This document shows, one piece after another, positions 35,214 through 44,498 of a DNA stretch of 64,000 nt. A program made the translations under genes and the position numbers. Position 1 is the stretch's first letter. Every line of letters begins with the position of its first letter. The DNA is from Kitasatospora terrestris (lineage in GTDB: Bacteria; Actinomycetota; Actinomycetes; Streptomycetales; Streptomycetaceae), in assembly GCF_039542905.1 (NCBI RefSeq), contig NZ_BAABIS010000001.1:1054001-1118000 (forward strand), given 5' to 3'. The notes beneath the pieces are model-generated. The model had not been told where the DNA came from. It saw nothing but the letters and a program-made list of their open reading frames with translations, and did no database searches.

Positions 35214-38051
35214 ATGGCGAAGAACACCGAGGCACCGGGACGGGCGTGGTTCGAGTTCGTCGGCCGCCGGGAGGAACTGTCGGCGGTGGCCGCGGCGGTG
35301 CGGCAGGCGCCCAGCGTCGTCCTGCTGGAGGGCGAGGCGGGGGTGGGCAAGTCCCGGCTCCTGCGGGAGGTGGAGCCGCTGGTCCGCGACGCGGACCTCG
35401 CGGTCCTGGTCGGCTGGTGCCATCCACTGCGCGAGCCCCTGCCGTTCGGGCCCGTCGTCGAGGCCCTGCGCCGCGCGCGTCCGTACCTGGCCGGGGAGCG
35501 CCCGGGGCCCGGCGCGGCCGTGCTCGCGCCCCTGCTCCCCGAGCTCGCCGACCTCCTCCCCGACGCACCCGCCGGTTCCGCCACCGACGGTGAACTGCGG
35601 CAGCTCCAGATGCGGGCCGTCCACCATCTGCTGTCCCTGATGGGGCCGGTGGTCCTCGTCGTCGAGGACGTCCACTGGGCCGACCAGGCCACCCGCGACC
35701 TGCTCCTGCTGCTCGCCCGGAACCCTCCGCCGCAGCTGCGCCTGGTGCTCACCTACCGCGCCCAGGACCTGCCCGACCACGGGAACGTGCTCGGGGCTCC
35801 CTACCGCCGCCCGATCGGCGTCGGCGGGCTGGAGACCACGCTCCTGCCCTTCGGCCGCGGCGAGGTCCGCGAACTCGCGACCGCCGCCCTCGGCGCCGGC
35901 GCGGCGAGCAGGCTCACGACGCAGTTGCTCGACCGCAGCGGCGGCCTCCCACTCGTCCTGGAGGAGGACCTGCTCGTCCTGACGCGCCGCGGAACGCCGG
36001 CCGGACTGGCGGACCTGGCGGTGCCGCGGGCCCTGCGGGAGGCGGTGAACAGCCGGGTCTCGGCACTGCCCGAGGACGCGGTGACCGTCCTGCACGCGGC
36101 CTCGGTGCTGGGGGCGCCGGCGACCGAGGAACTGCTCGCCGGCACCGCGGGCCTCGACGAGCAACGGACGGAGACCGCGCTGATCGCGGCGCTCGACACC
36201 GGACTGCTGCGCGAGATGCCCGGCGGCCGCTACGGGTTCCGCCACGCACTCGCCGCGCAGGCGGTCGGCGAGCGCGTCGTCGGACCGCAGCGCCGCCGGA
36301 TGCACCGACGGGCGTTCGAACTGCTCGGCCGCCAACGACCCGCCCCGCTGGTGCAGATCGCGCACCACGCCCGCCGGCTCGGCAGCGGCGAGGACTGGCT
36401 GCCGCACGCCTGGGCGGCCGCCGACCATGCCGTCGAGGTCGGGGACGACGGCGTCGCCGCCGACCTCCTGCAGCAGCTCCTGGACGAGCCGGTCCTGCCG
36501 GCCGGGCAGCGGACCCGGGCCGCCGTCGAGCTGAGCCGGCTCGCCGCCCGCCGCACCGACCCGACGGCCATCCTGGCCGCGCTGCGCCGGATCGTCGCCG
36601 ACCCGGCGCTGACCGCCGCCACCCGCGGCGAGATCCGGCTCGGCCTGGCCCGCACCCTGTTCACGCTGGGCCGGGCCGAGGGGGCCGGTGAGATGGAACG
36701 GGCGGTGGCCGAGCTGGAAGCCGACCGGCCCGACCTCGCCGCGGTCTCGCTCTCCACCCTCTGCATGGGCATCGCGCTCGACCGGACCGCCGCCCAGGAC
36801 CGGGCCGGGATGGAGCGCGCCACCCGGCTCGCCGCCGGCACCGACCCGGCGAGCCGGGCCACCGTGCTCGCCAACCGGGTCACGCTGCTCGCCGCCCTCG
36901 CCGACCCGGGGCTCGACGGCCTGGTGGCGATGCTGCCGCTGGACAGCCCGGAGCTGGACGTCCGGCGCCAGTGCGCCCGCGCCCTCGCCAACGCCGCCAC
37001 CTGCACCGCCTGGGCCGGACGGACCCACTACGCCCGGGACCTGGTGGGCCGCGCCGAGGTGCTCGCCGACGCGACCGGGTACCGGCACACGCAGGAGCAG
37101 TGTTCGCTGGTCCGCCTCGGCCTGGACTTCCAGGAGGGCCGCTGGGAGAATCTCCAGGAGTGGGCCGAGACCATCGCCGCGGAGGCGGCGGCCGGATCCG
37201 GCCTGTACGTGGAACCGCTGCTGGTGACGGCCTGGTTGGACATCGCCCGCGGTCAGCTCGCCCGTGCGCGCGAGACGATCACCACCCATCTGCTGCCCTA
37301 CGGGTACTTCGACGGCGTGGTGGCCGGCAGCGCCGCACTCGCCCGGATCGAGGTCCTGGAGGGCCGGCCGGAGCAGGCGTGGGAGGTCGCCCAGCAGGCA
37401 CTCGCCGTCCAGCGCCGCAAGGGCATCTGGGGCTGGGCGACCAGCCTGGTGCCCACCGCCGTCCTGGCGGCCCTGCTCGCCGGACGGACGGCGGACGCCC
37501 GTGCCCTGACCGACGAGGCCGAGGCCGGTCTCGCCGACTCCAACGCCCCGGACGCCCGCGCCGAACTCCTGGTCTGCCGCGGCCTGCTGGCCGCAGACAC
37601 CGACATCGACGAGGCCGAGGACCTGCTCGTCCGGGCCCGCGCCGTGTTCGTCGCCGACACCCGCGTCTACCGCGCCGCACGGACCGCCGAGCAGACCGGC
37701 CGGACGCTGCTCGCCGCCGGACAGCCCGCGAGGGCCGTCCGCCACCTCCAGGACGCCCTCGACGTGTTCACCCGGCTCGGCGCGACCTCGTGCGCCGCGC
37801 ACTGCCAGCAGGCGTTGCGCGAGTGCGGCCGGGGCGCCGCCGGCCGGGGCCGGCGCGGCGACGGAACGGCGCTGTCCGCGCGCGAGTCCCAGGTCGCGGA
37901 GCTGCTGGCCTCGGGGGCGAGCAACCGCGACATCGCCGCGGCGCTGGCGCTGTCCCCGCGCACGGCGGAGCACCACGTCGCCAACACCCTGCGGAAGCTC
38001 GGCGTGACCCGTGACCAGGTGCCGCACACCGTCCCGGGCGATCGGCCCTGA
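35214..38051 (+). CDS. LAL-type LuxR regulator with AAA ATPase domain (copy 3)
   Basis: 945 residues from ATG 35214 (GTG 35187 is an alternative). Walker A GEAGVGKSRLLREVE, Walker B VLVVEDVHWADQATRD, helical repeats (about 420-850), LuxR HTH LSARESQVAELLASGASNRD and SPRTAEHHVANTLRKLG. It shares the overall plan and many blocks with copies 1 and 2 (for example GWCHPLREPLPFGPVV), so the three arose by duplication. It sits in tandem with copy 2. Its last residues differ from the other copies. Confidence 0.92.
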   Translation: MAKNTEAPGRAWFEFVGRREELSAVAAAVRQAPSVVLLEGEAGVGKSRLLREVEPLVRDADLAVLVGWCHPLREPLPFGPVVEALRRARPYLAGERPGPGAAVLAPLLPELADLLPDAPAGSATDGELRQLQMRAVHHLLSLMGPVVLVVEDVHWADQATRDLLLLLARNPPPQLRLVLTYRAQDLPDHGNVLGAPYRRPIGVGGLETTLLPFGRGEVRELATAALGAGAASRLTTQLLDRSGGLPLVLEEDLLVLTRRGTPAGLADLAVPRALREAVNSRVSALPEDAVTVLHAASVLGAPATEELLAGTAGLDEQRTETALIAALDTGLLREMPGGRYGFRHALAAQAVGERVVGPQRRRMHRRAFELLGRQRPAPLVQIAHHARRLGSGEDWLPHAWAAADHAVEVGDDGVAADLLQQLLDEPVLPAGQRTRAAVELSRLAARRTDPTAILAALRRIVADPALTAATRGEIRLGLARTLFTLGRAEGAGEMERAVAELEADRPDLAAVSLSTLCMGIALDRTAAQDRAGMERATRLAAGTDPASRATVLANRVTLLAALADPGLDGLVAMLPLDSPELDVRRQCARALANAATCTAWAGRTHYARDLVGRAEVLADATGYRHTQEQCSLVRLGLDFQEGRWENLQEWAETIAAEAAAGSGLYVEPLLVTAWLDIARGQLARARETITTHLLPYGYFDGVVAGSAALARIEVLEGRPEQAWEVAQQALAVQRRKGIWGWATSLVPTAVLAALLAGRTADARALTDEAEAGLADSNAPDARAELLVCRGLLAADTDIDEAEDLLVRARAVFVADTRVYRAARTAEQTGRTLLAAGQPARAVRHLQDALDVFTRLGATSCAAHCQQALRECGRGAAGRGRRGDGTALSARESQVAELLASGASNRDIAAALALSPRTAEHHVANTLRKLGVTRDQVPHTVPGDRP

Positions 38052-38148
38052 CGCCGAGCCGACGACCGGCGGCACCGACCGTCCCGGCCCCTGAGCGGGT
38101 CCGGCCGGTCTGCCTGCCGCGTCCACGGCCCCGCAGCCGCACACTCGT

Positions 38149-38419
38149 GGCCTCGGTGCCGCCTACTCGGTCCGCAGCCCCTCCTACCTGCCCCGGCAGG
38201 ACAGTGCCAACGGCAGGACCGCCGGCCACCGGATCCTCACCTCCACGGACGGCACCACCAGGGGCACCCCGTCTCCACCGGCAGCCGGCCCGCAACGCGC
38301 TGCCGCAGACCGTCTGCTTCCCGCCAGTGAGCCCCGGGTTCCTCCACCTCAAGGCCGCCTCCGAGGCCGGCGGCAACCGGTGGTCCGCCGCCGCGGAACT
38401 CACCGTGTACGGCACCTGA
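38149..38419 (+). pseudogene. Relic of an F5/8 type C (discoidin, CBM32-like) domain
   Basis: Three frames in a row together spell the end of an F5/8C domain. LGAAYSVRSPSYLPRQDSAN and ILTSTDGTTRGTP lie in one frame (38149-38270), VSTGSRP in the next (38271-38291), and NALPQTVCFPPVS, then SEAGGNRWSAAAELTVYGT and a stop, in the third (38291-38419). At least two frameshifts are needed and no upstream catalytic part is seen. It is the 3' end of a lost secreted glycosidase or similar protein, left behind the LAL pair. Confidence 0.7.
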
Positions 38420-38536
38420 CCGGCCATCACGCGGTCCGCTGCCCCGTGACCCACGCCACAACCCGTCCGCGTCACACTCGGCCGCGCCGTTCCGTCGTAC
38501 GGGTGCAAGCACAGGACAACGGCAAGGGAGCGCACC

Positions 38537-39010
38537 ATGGAAGCACGCCTCAACCCCTTCACCAACCCGGTCCTCGGCAAGGTCTTCAAGCACATCGTCG
38601 CTGCGGGGAAGGCACTGGACGGCTCGACCCTGCCGGCCTCGACACAGGAGCTGGTGAAGCTGCGTGCCAGCCAGATCAACGGCTGCGGCTTCTGCACGGA
38701 CATGCACTTCAAGGACGCCGTGCACGCCGGGGAGTCCCCCGAGCGCCTCAACCTGGTCGCGGTGTGGCGCGAGGCCACGGTGTTCACCGACGCCGAACGC
38801 GCGGCGCTGGAACTCGCGGAGGAGACCACCCGGACAGCCGACGCGGCCGGCGGCGTCCCCGAGCACGTCTGGGCGAACGCCGCCGAGCACTACGACGAGG
38901 ACCAGCTCGGCGCCCTGGTGGGAGTGATCAGCGTCATCAACGCCTTCAACCGCGTGAACGTGATGCTCCAGACCCCTGCGGGCGACTACCGGCCCGGCCA
39001 GTTCAGCTAG
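38537..39010 (+). CDS. Carboxymuconolactone decarboxylase/AhpD-like family protein
   Basis: 157 residues from ATG 38537 with AAGGGAG upstream. It carries the AhpD-type active site NGCGFCTDMHFKDAV (CxxC plus His, about residues 51-62) and the helical EALVGVIS-like C-terminal pattern. Such proteins act as alkylhydroperoxidases or thiol peroxidase partners; the physiological substrate is unknown. The gene stands alone, followed by a very strong hairpin shared with the tRNA on the other strand. Confidence 0.9.
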   Translation: MEARLNPFTNPVLGKVFKHIVAAGKALDGSTLPASTQELVKLRASQINGCGFCTDMHFKDAVHAGESPERLNLVAVWREATVFTDAERAALELAEETTRTADAAGGVPEHVWANAAEHYDEDQLGALVGVISVINAFNRVNVMLQTPAGDYRPGQFS

Positions 39011-39030
39011 ACCCGGCCGGCGGGAAAGGC

Positions 39031-39066
39031 TCCGGGCCCGGTGCGTCGAAACGCACCGGGCCCGGA
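39031..39066. terminator. Bidirectional hairpin terminator, 16-bp perfect stem
   Basis: The arms are TCCGGGCCCGGTGCGT and its exact complement around a CGAA loop. It lies 20 bases after the AhpD-like stop codon and directly after the 3' end of the minus-strand tRNA, where a short T stretch (CCTTTCCC) follows. It can end both transcripts. Confidence 0.85.
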
Positions 39067-39068
39067 AG

Positions 39069-39145
39069 TGGTAGCGGGGACAGGATTTGAACCTGCGACC
39101 TCTGGGTTATGAGCCCAGCGAGCTACCGAGCTGCTCCACCCCGCG
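39069..39145 (-). tRNA. Initiator tRNA-fMet (anticodon CAT)
   Basis: 77 bases with the CCA encoded (39071-39069). The anticodon CAT is at 39111-39109, inside a stem with three GC pairs (CTGGGC and CCCAG). Position 1 is C facing U72, so the first acceptor pair is mismatched. Three G:C pairs next to the anticodon loop and a mismatched 1:72 pair are initiator hallmarks. The T-arm GGTTCAAATCC is intact. Confidence 0.95.
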
Positions 39146-39295
39146 TCGGCGGTCCCGACTGTACGGCACGGCGCCCCCCGACGCGAACCGGTTCCCCGGC
39201 GACGCGCGTGCCCGAACCCCGCAGTGCCGCAGCCCGAGCCGTCCGTACACGTACAGTAGTGGCGCAGGCCCACACCGTGACAACGAAGGGTTCCC

Positions 39296-39622
39296 ATGCG
39301 TCTTCGTACCTCCCTCGCCGCCCTCGGCGGCGCAGTGCTGCTCGTCATCTGCACGCCCACGTCGTCCTACGCCGCGACCGGCGACTTCCTCTACAAGGTC
39401 GGCCCCGGAGTCCTCGCGGGGATCGCCGACCCGGCGAGCGGCACCTGCATCGACCTGCCGTTCACGACCGAGGAGCATCCCGGCTTCGCTCCCGAGAACT
39501 TCACCGACGCCACTGCCACGGTCTTCCTCGACTCCGGCTGCGACGGCGACGTCTTCTACGTGATGAACCCGGGCAAGAAGCTCGGCGACCGGCTCGAGCT
39601 GCGCTCCGTGATCTTCTCCTGA
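39296..39622 (+). CDS. Small secreted protein of unknown function
   Basis: 108 residues from ATG 39296 (GAAGGG upstream). A clear signal peptide (1-26, ending SYAA) is followed by an 82-residue mature domain with two Cys (SGTCIDL, DSGCDGDVF), which probably form one disulfide. The protein ends in a short beta-rich stretch (LELRSVIFS). It resembles small exported proteins found in many Streptomyces, but I do not recognise a named family. No functional partner is adjacent. Confidence 0.75.
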   Translation: MRLRTSLAALGGAVLLVICTPTSSYAATGDFLYKVGPGVLAGIADPASGTCIDLPFTTEEHPGFAPENFTDATATVFLDSGCDGDVFYVMNPGKKLGDRLELRSVIFS

Positions 39623-39717
39623 CACCCCGCCGGGTGGTCGCCCCACCGGGCGGCCACCCGGCGTGCTCGGCGGGAGGATGACCGCGTACCGCAGCCGAGA
39701 CCCACCGGGACGTCGAC

Positions 39718-39925
39718 ATGCCCGAACAGGTGCCCGCAGCGCAGGGCGCGCGAGCGCGAGGTCGCGGAACTGCCGGCGCGAGGTGCCGCCGACCAGGACA
39801 TCGCCCGGGCGCTCGCCCTGTCCCCGCGCACCGTCGAGCACCACGTCGCCGGCGTGCTCGCCGAGCTGGAGGTCACCCGTCCGCACGTGCGCGAGGCTCT
39901 GACCGGGCGTCACGACTCCGTCTGA
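39718..39925 (+). pseudogene. Relic of a LAL/LuxR C-terminal helix-turn-helix
   Basis: The frame at 39752-39925 reads EREVAELPARGAADQDIA, then LALSPRTVEHHVAGVLAEL and a stop, clearly the LuxR HTH of the LAL proteins in this window. No in-frame start exists. An ATG at 39718 with a fitting lead-in (MPEQVPAAQGA) is in another frame, so a frameshift separates the parts. The ATPase portion is gone. It ends 32 bp from the convergent sulfatase gene. Confidence 0.7.
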
Positions 39926-39956
39926 GCCGCTTGCGGAGCGCCCGCTGGTGCGCCGG

Positions 39957-42308
39957 TCAGTCGATGGCGAACCAGCCGCGGACCTGGGCCTCGTGGTCGA
40001 CGTACGGTTTTCCGGTCACGTCCACGACGACGCGGTCGATGGTGCCGCCGGTGAAGCGGAACGGCACCCGGTAGTCGGTGGTGACGGGCGAGGAGCCGTC
40101 GCGGCCGACGCAGATCCCGTCGCCGACCACGCAGAAGAAGCCCGGCTGGGTGACGATGTCCCCGCTGCCGACCTGCTGGTCGTCGATGTACAGGGTCAGG
40201 GTGCCAGCGGCGCCGGGCATCCGCGGATCGGTACTGCGGCCGGTCATGGCGAACTCGGCGGTGAGCACGTGGCTGCCCGGTTCGACGTCCCGGTCGGCCA
40301 CGACGGTCCGCAGGTCGGTGCCGAGCCAGTTGAACGCGTAGTGCAGGCGGCGGTCCTTGACGTACAGGCTGTGGCCGCCGGCGACGCCTCCGTGGGCGTA
40401 CAGGACGCCCTCGGCGTCGGGCGAGTCGATCCGGACGCCGGCGGCGATGGTGTACGAGCGGCCGCTGATCGTGACGCCGGACTGCTCGGGGACCGGAGCG
40501 CAGTCGGGGTAGTAGACGTAGCGCTCGCGCGCCGGGGTGCCGTGCGGGCGCTCGGCGAGCGTCTGTTCGAGCGCGGACCGGTCGTCCAGGGGGAGCCCGT
40601 TGTAGATGCCCGCGTTGTAGTACCAGAGGCCCTTGAGCTTCTCCAGCCGCTCCGGGTGGTCGGCCGCGACGTCGTGGGACTGGGCGCGGTCGGTACCGAG
40701 GTCGTAGAGCTCCCAGCGGTCGTGCTCGAACTTGCCCCAGCCGCTGAGCGGCGGGTGGGCGGTGCAGGCCAGCCAGCCCTCGTGGTAGATCGAGCGCTGC
40801 CCCAGCATCGCGTAGAACTGGGTCTGCTTGCCCGGCGCCGCGGCGTCGGTCAGGGAGGCCGCGAAGCTCTCTCCCTCGATCGGGTTCTGCCGGCGGCCCT
40901 TGACGGTCTCGGGCGGTTCGATGCCGATCAGGTCGTAGAGGGTGGGGACGACGTCGACGGCGTGGACGTACTGCTCGCGGATCTCGCCCCGGGCCCCGAT
41001 GCCCGCGGGCCAGGCGATCAGGCACATGTCCGCGACGCCGCCCTCGTAGCCGGCCCAGCGCTTCCAGTACGGGAACGGCGTGTCGAACGCCCAGGCCCAG
41101 CCGGTGTTGTAGTGGTTGTAGGACACCGGGCTGCCGAGCTCGTCGATGTGCTGCAGGCTCAGCTCGGTCGGGGTGGGCACGCCGTTGAAGAAGCGCCACT
41201 CGTTGAAGGTGCCGTCCGGACCGCCCTCGCCGCTGGCGCCGTTGTCGGAGACGGCGACGATGATGGTGTTGTCGAGCTCGCCGGCGGACTCCAGGAAGTC
41301 GAGGACGCGGCCGAGCTGGTCGTCGCTGTAGGAGACGTACCCGGCGAAGACCTCCGCCATCCGGGCGAACAGGCGCTGCTCGTCGGCGCTCAGGCTGTCC
41401 CAGGGGCGCACCACGTCGAGCGCGGGCCACGGCTGACCGTCGGGGCCGGTCGCGTCCGGTTCCCCGTGCGGGTTGATCGGGGACAGCTCGGTGTTCTCCG
41501 GCAGGATGCCGAGCTCCTTCTGCCGGCGCAGGATCCCCGGCCGGATCGCCTCGTAGCCCTCGTCGAAGACGCCCTTGTAGCGGTCCGCCCACTCCTTGGC
41601 CACGTGGTGCGGCGAGTGGGCCGCGTCGAGGGAGAGGTACATGAAGAACGGCTTGTCCGGATCGACGGCCTTGGCGTCCCGGATGAAGGTGATCGCCTTG
41701 TCGGACAGGTCCTTGGCGATGTGGTAGCCCTCCTCCGGGGTGGCCGGGGGCTCCACGGAGTGGTTGTCGTGGATCAGGTCCGGGTACCAGCCGCTCGACT
41801 CCCCGCCGAGGAAGCCGTAGAAGCGCTCGAAGCCGCGCCCCAGCGGCCAGCGCCCCTTGTACGCGGCCATGCTGGTCTCCTCACCGGGGGTGAGGTGCCA
41901 CTTGCCGAGGCAGTAGGTGTTGTAGCCGCGCTCGACCAGGACCTCCGAGATGAGGCCGTTCTCGAACGGGATGCGGGTGGAGATGCCGGGGAAGCCCGCG
42001 CTGAACTCGGCGATCGTCGCCATCCCGTTCGAGGTGGCGTTGCGGCCGGTCAGCAGCGAGGCCCGGCTCGGGGAGCACAGCGCGGTGGTGTGGAAGTTGG
42101 TGTACTTCACGCCCATGTCCGCGATCCGCGTCATCGTCGGCGTCCGCACCGGTCCGCCGAAGCAGTCCATGGTCGCGTAGCCGATGTCGTCCCAGGCGAT
42201 CACCAGGACGTTCGGAGCGCCCCGGGGTGCCTTCGGCGCCAGGTACGGCTCCCAGTCCGGCTCCGAGTCGCGAATGTCGAGAGCGATCTTCCCCTTGAAG
42301 CGCTGCAC
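39957..42308 (-). CDS. Type I sulfatase (arylsulfatase family)
   Basis: 783 residues from GTG 42308, with GGAAGGA 6 bases upstream. The activation motif is CSPSRASLLTGR, with the Cys at residue 78 that is converted to formylglycine. Metal-binding Asp residues lie in VIAWDDIGYATMD. VSDNGASGEGG and YLSLDAAHSPHHVAKEW match the alkaline-phosphatase-like fold. Length matches large bacterial arylsulfatases (about 780). No signal peptide is seen, so it is likely cytoplasmic. The matching formylglycine-generating enzyme gene is just upstream on the same strand, which supports a working pair for sulfate-ester use. Confidence 0.95.
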   Translation of the reverse strand: MQRFKGKIALDIRDSEPDWEPYLAPKAPRGAPNVLVIAWDDIGYATMDCFGGPVRTPTMTRIADMGVKYTNFHTTALCSPSRASLLTGRNATSNGMATIAEFSAGFPGISTRIPFENGLISEVLVERGYNTYCLGKWHLTPGEETSMAAYKGRWPLGRGFERFYGFLGGESSGWYPDLIHDNHSVEPPATPEEGYHIAKDLSDKAITFIRDAKAVDPDKPFFMYLSLDAAHSPHHVAKEWADRYKGVFDEGYEAIRPGILRRQKELGILPENTELSPINPHGEPDATGPDGQPWPALDVVRPWDSLSADEQRLFARMAEVFAGYVSYSDDQLGRVLDFLESAGELDNTIIVAVSDNGASGEGGPDGTFNEWRFFNGVPTPTELSLQHIDELGSPVSYNHYNTGWAWAFDTPFPYWKRWAGYEGGVADMCLIAWPAGIGARGEIREQYVHAVDVVPTLYDLIGIEPPETVKGRRQNPIEGESFAASLTDAAAPGKQTQFYAMLGQRSIYHEGWLACTAHPPLSGWGKFEHDRWELYDLGTDRAQSHDVAADHPERLEKLKGLWYYNAGIYNGLPLDDRSALEQTLAERPHGTPARERYVYYPDCAPVPEQSGVTISGRSYTIAAGVRIDSPDAEGVLYAHGGVAGGHSLYVKDRRLHYAFNWLGTDLRTVVADRDVEPGSHVLTAEFAMTGRSTDPRMPGAAGTLTLYIDDQQVGSGDIVTQPGFFCVVGDGICVGRDGSSPVTTDYRVPFRFTGGTIDRVVVDVTGKPYVDHEAQVRGWFAID

Positions 42309-42479
42309 GCCGATCCTTCCTGTAGGCCCACTGCCCCGGCCGCCCCGGGTCGGTGGTCGGCCGACGCGCCGTGAGACCCACCCCCGGGCGCGGCCGTGCG
42401 TGGGACGCCCTCGTCCGACCGTAGGCAGGCACCGCACCGGCCGCACCGGCAGTGGTCCACCCGGATGAACGGGCGGCGG

Positions 42480-43433
42480 TCAGCGCACCACGCAGCGGAA
42501 GCCCAGGTGGCAGGTGGCGGTGTCCTCGGTCTGCCCCTGCCGTGCGGCGGGGCGGTAGCGCAGGCAGTAGTTCGGCGCGCACAGGTGCGAGCCGCCCTTG
42601 ACCGTCCGTCGGGGGAACGGCTCCGCCGGCGGTACGGCGGGGTCCGGCCGCGGGGCGCGGGGGTTTCGGGGTGCGCAGCAGGCGGCGGGCGCGGGATCCG
42701 GGTGGCGGGCGGCGTAGTGGTCCACTGTCCACTCCCAGACGTTGCCCGCCATGTCGTACAGGCCGTACCCGTTGGGCGGGTAGCTGCCGGCGGGGGTGGT
42801 GCCGGGTGCGGCGTTGAGCTTCCCGGCCGGCTCGAACTCCCACGGGAACCGGCCGTGCCAGGTGTTCGCCATCCGGCGGCCCTTCGGGCTGAAGTCGTCG
42901 CCCCACGGGAAGACGGCCCCCGCCAGGCCGCCGCGGGCGGCGAACTCCCACTCCGCCTCGGTCGGCAGGTCCTTGCCCGCCCAGGCCGCGTACGCGGCGG
43001 CGTCCTCGAAGGAGACCTGGGTGACCGGGTGCCGCTCCCGGCCGTCCAAGGTGCTGCCCTCGCCGTACGGGCGGCGCCAGGACGCGCCGGGCGCGTAGCT
43101 CCACCAGCGGCGCCAGTCGTCGAGGTCCACCGGACCGGACGTCCGGCGGAAGACCAGCGCCCCCGGCACCAGGTCGGCCGGGTCCGCGCCCGGATAGTCG
43201 CCGGGATCCGGCGGCCGCTCGGCCACCGTCACGTACCCGGTCGCCTTCACGAACCGGCGGAAGGCCGCCACGGTCACCGGATGCTCGTCCATCCAGAACC
43301 CGTCGACCGACACCCGGTGGACCGGACGCTCCTCCGGATAGAAGTCGTCCGACCCCATCAGGAAGGAACCCCCGGGGATCCGGACCATCCCCCGGGCCGG
43401 GGCCGAAGGCCCGGACTGCACAGATATCGTCAC
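42480..43433 (-). CDS. Formylglycine-generating enzyme (sulfatase maturation)
   Basis: 317 residues from GTG 43433 (start less certain; GTG 43421 possible). The FGE/SUMF1 fold shows MVRIPGGSFLMGSDD, DEHPVTVAAFRRFV, LPTEAEWEFAARGG, YDMAGNVWEW and the C-terminal catalytic segment GGSHLCAPNYCLRYR. Cys 285 and Cys 290 are spaced like the copper-binding pair of the S. coelicolor enzyme. It oxidises the Cys of CxPxR sulfatases to formylglycine. It lies 171 bp upstream of the sulfatase and is probably cotranscribed. Confidence 0.95.
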   Translation of the reverse strand: MTISVQSGPSAPARGMVRIPGGSFLMGSDDFYPEERPVHRVSVDGFWMDEHPVTVAAFRRFVKATGYVTVAERPPDPGDYPGADPADLVPGALVFRRTSGPVDLDDWRRWWSYAPGASWRRPYGEGSTLDGRERHPVTQVSFEDAAAYAAWAGKDLPTEAEWEFAARGGLAGAVFPWGDDFSPKGRRMANTWHGRFPWEFEPAGKLNAAPGTTPAGSYPPNGYGLYDMAGNVWEWTVDHYAARHPDPAPAACCAPRNPRAPRPDPAVPPAEPFPRRTVKGGSHLCAPNYCLRYRPAARQGQTEDTATCHLGFRCVVR

Positions 43434-43642
43434 GCCCCCGACGGTGCACCATCGCGACCGGCCGCGTCCCGCGACACGCCCGTCCCCGGCACGCGGTCGT
43501 GGCATACCCCCGAGCGGCGCAGCCGCCCTGCGGATCGCGGGCCGACGGGCGCACGCTGGTGGCAGGCGGTCCGGCCGTGAACCCCCGAGCGCGGCCGGGC
43601 CCCTGACGACCCACCTGCCCCGCTCACGCGAACGAGGACTCA

Positions 43643-43921
43643 ATGGCGATCTTGGTGAAGTCCGTACTGCCCGGCATTACCACCGACCAGTACGACGCCC
43701 TGAACAGCCGACTCCAGGCGCTGCCCGGCGACACGTTCGCCGGCTGCATCTCCCACGCCTGCGTGCCCACCGGCTCCGGCCTGGAGATCTACGACCTGTG
43801 GGAGTCGGAGGAGGCGATGCGGAAGTTCACGGGCATCGTCATGCCGATCGCCCGGGACATGGGCCTGCCGCCGGGTGCCCAGCCGGAGGTCCACCAGACC
43901 CACGCCCACTGGACCCCGTAG
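43643..43921 (+). CDS. Small dimeric alpha-beta-barrel-like protein
   Basis: 92 residues from ATG 43643 with GAGGA upstream. The pattern AILVKSVLPGITTDQYDALN, LEIYDLWESEEAMRKF, GIVMPIARDMGLP matches small antibiotic-biosynthesis-monooxygenase/EthD-like proteins with a ferredoxin-like fold. The family includes oxygenases and non-catalytic binding proteins, so no reaction is claimed. It is divergent from the sulfatase-maturation gene, 209 bp away, and otherwise isolated. Confidence 0.75.
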   Translation: MAILVKSVLPGITTDQYDALNSRLQALPGDTFAGCISHACVPTGSGLEIYDLWESEEAMRKFTGIVMPIARDMGLPPGAQPEVHQTHAHWTP

Positions 43922-44144
43922 GCCCCGGCTCGGCCCGTCCCGCCCCCGCAGAGCCGGATCGTGCTCGCCTCGCCCACGCGGCGGGGGGGTCAGTCCCGTT
44001 CAGTCCCGTGGCACAGGTCTGGTTCCGGGATCCGGGGGATGGTGAAGAGCCTGGCGACGGCGGCGATCTCGGGCGGGGCAGTTCGACGCTGCGCAGGCCG
44101 TCGGGGCTCGTTCCCTCGGGATTTCGTATTCGGGGCTGTCGTCG

Positions 44145-44369
44145 TCAGCCGCGGCGTCGTCCGGGCCCGGGAACCTGCCGTGGGCGCGCCGGCGACTCGC
44201 GCTCGGCCGGGCCGCAGTGCCCGGTCAGCTCGGCGCGGAGGTGCATCCAGATCCCCTCGACGTAGACGTCGAGCAGCCGTGCGTCGGCTCGCATCGGAGC
44301 CACCCCGTCCGGCGTGGCGGAGAAGTCTCCCCGGGCCCGGCCGGACTCTTCCCGTTCATTGTTGTTCAT
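44145..44369 (-). CDS. Small hypothetical protein
   Basis: 74 residues from ATG 44369; ribosome site weak, and an earlier in-frame ATG exists. The segment RLLDVYVEGIWMHLRAELTG is helical and coherent, while the tail is Pro/Arg-rich. No family recognised. Support is the coding bias and the position in a gap between two genes; it could be spurious. Confidence 0.4.
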   Translation of the reverse strand: MNNNEREESGRARGDFSATPDGVAPMRADARLLDVYVEGIWMHLRAELTGHCGPAERESPARPRQVPGPGRRRG

Positions 44370-44498
44370 GGACCGATCGTCGCGGGCGGACCCCCGGGCG
44401 CCCGTCAGGTGGTCCATCCGGGTGATGGCCGTGACAGGCGAGGAACACGGTGACGGCAAGCACTCGCACCGGCCGGAATACCACCTCGCGGTCGCCGG

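Noticed and set aside
39069..39145. Integration site at the tRNA gene
   Set aside because: No integrase and no repeat of the tRNA 3' end was seen in the window.
43922..44144. A possible gene in the gap after the dimeric-barrel protein
   Set aside because: Frames on both strands are short, have no start with a ribosome site and no recognisable motif; only a small TCAGTCCCGT repeat is seen.
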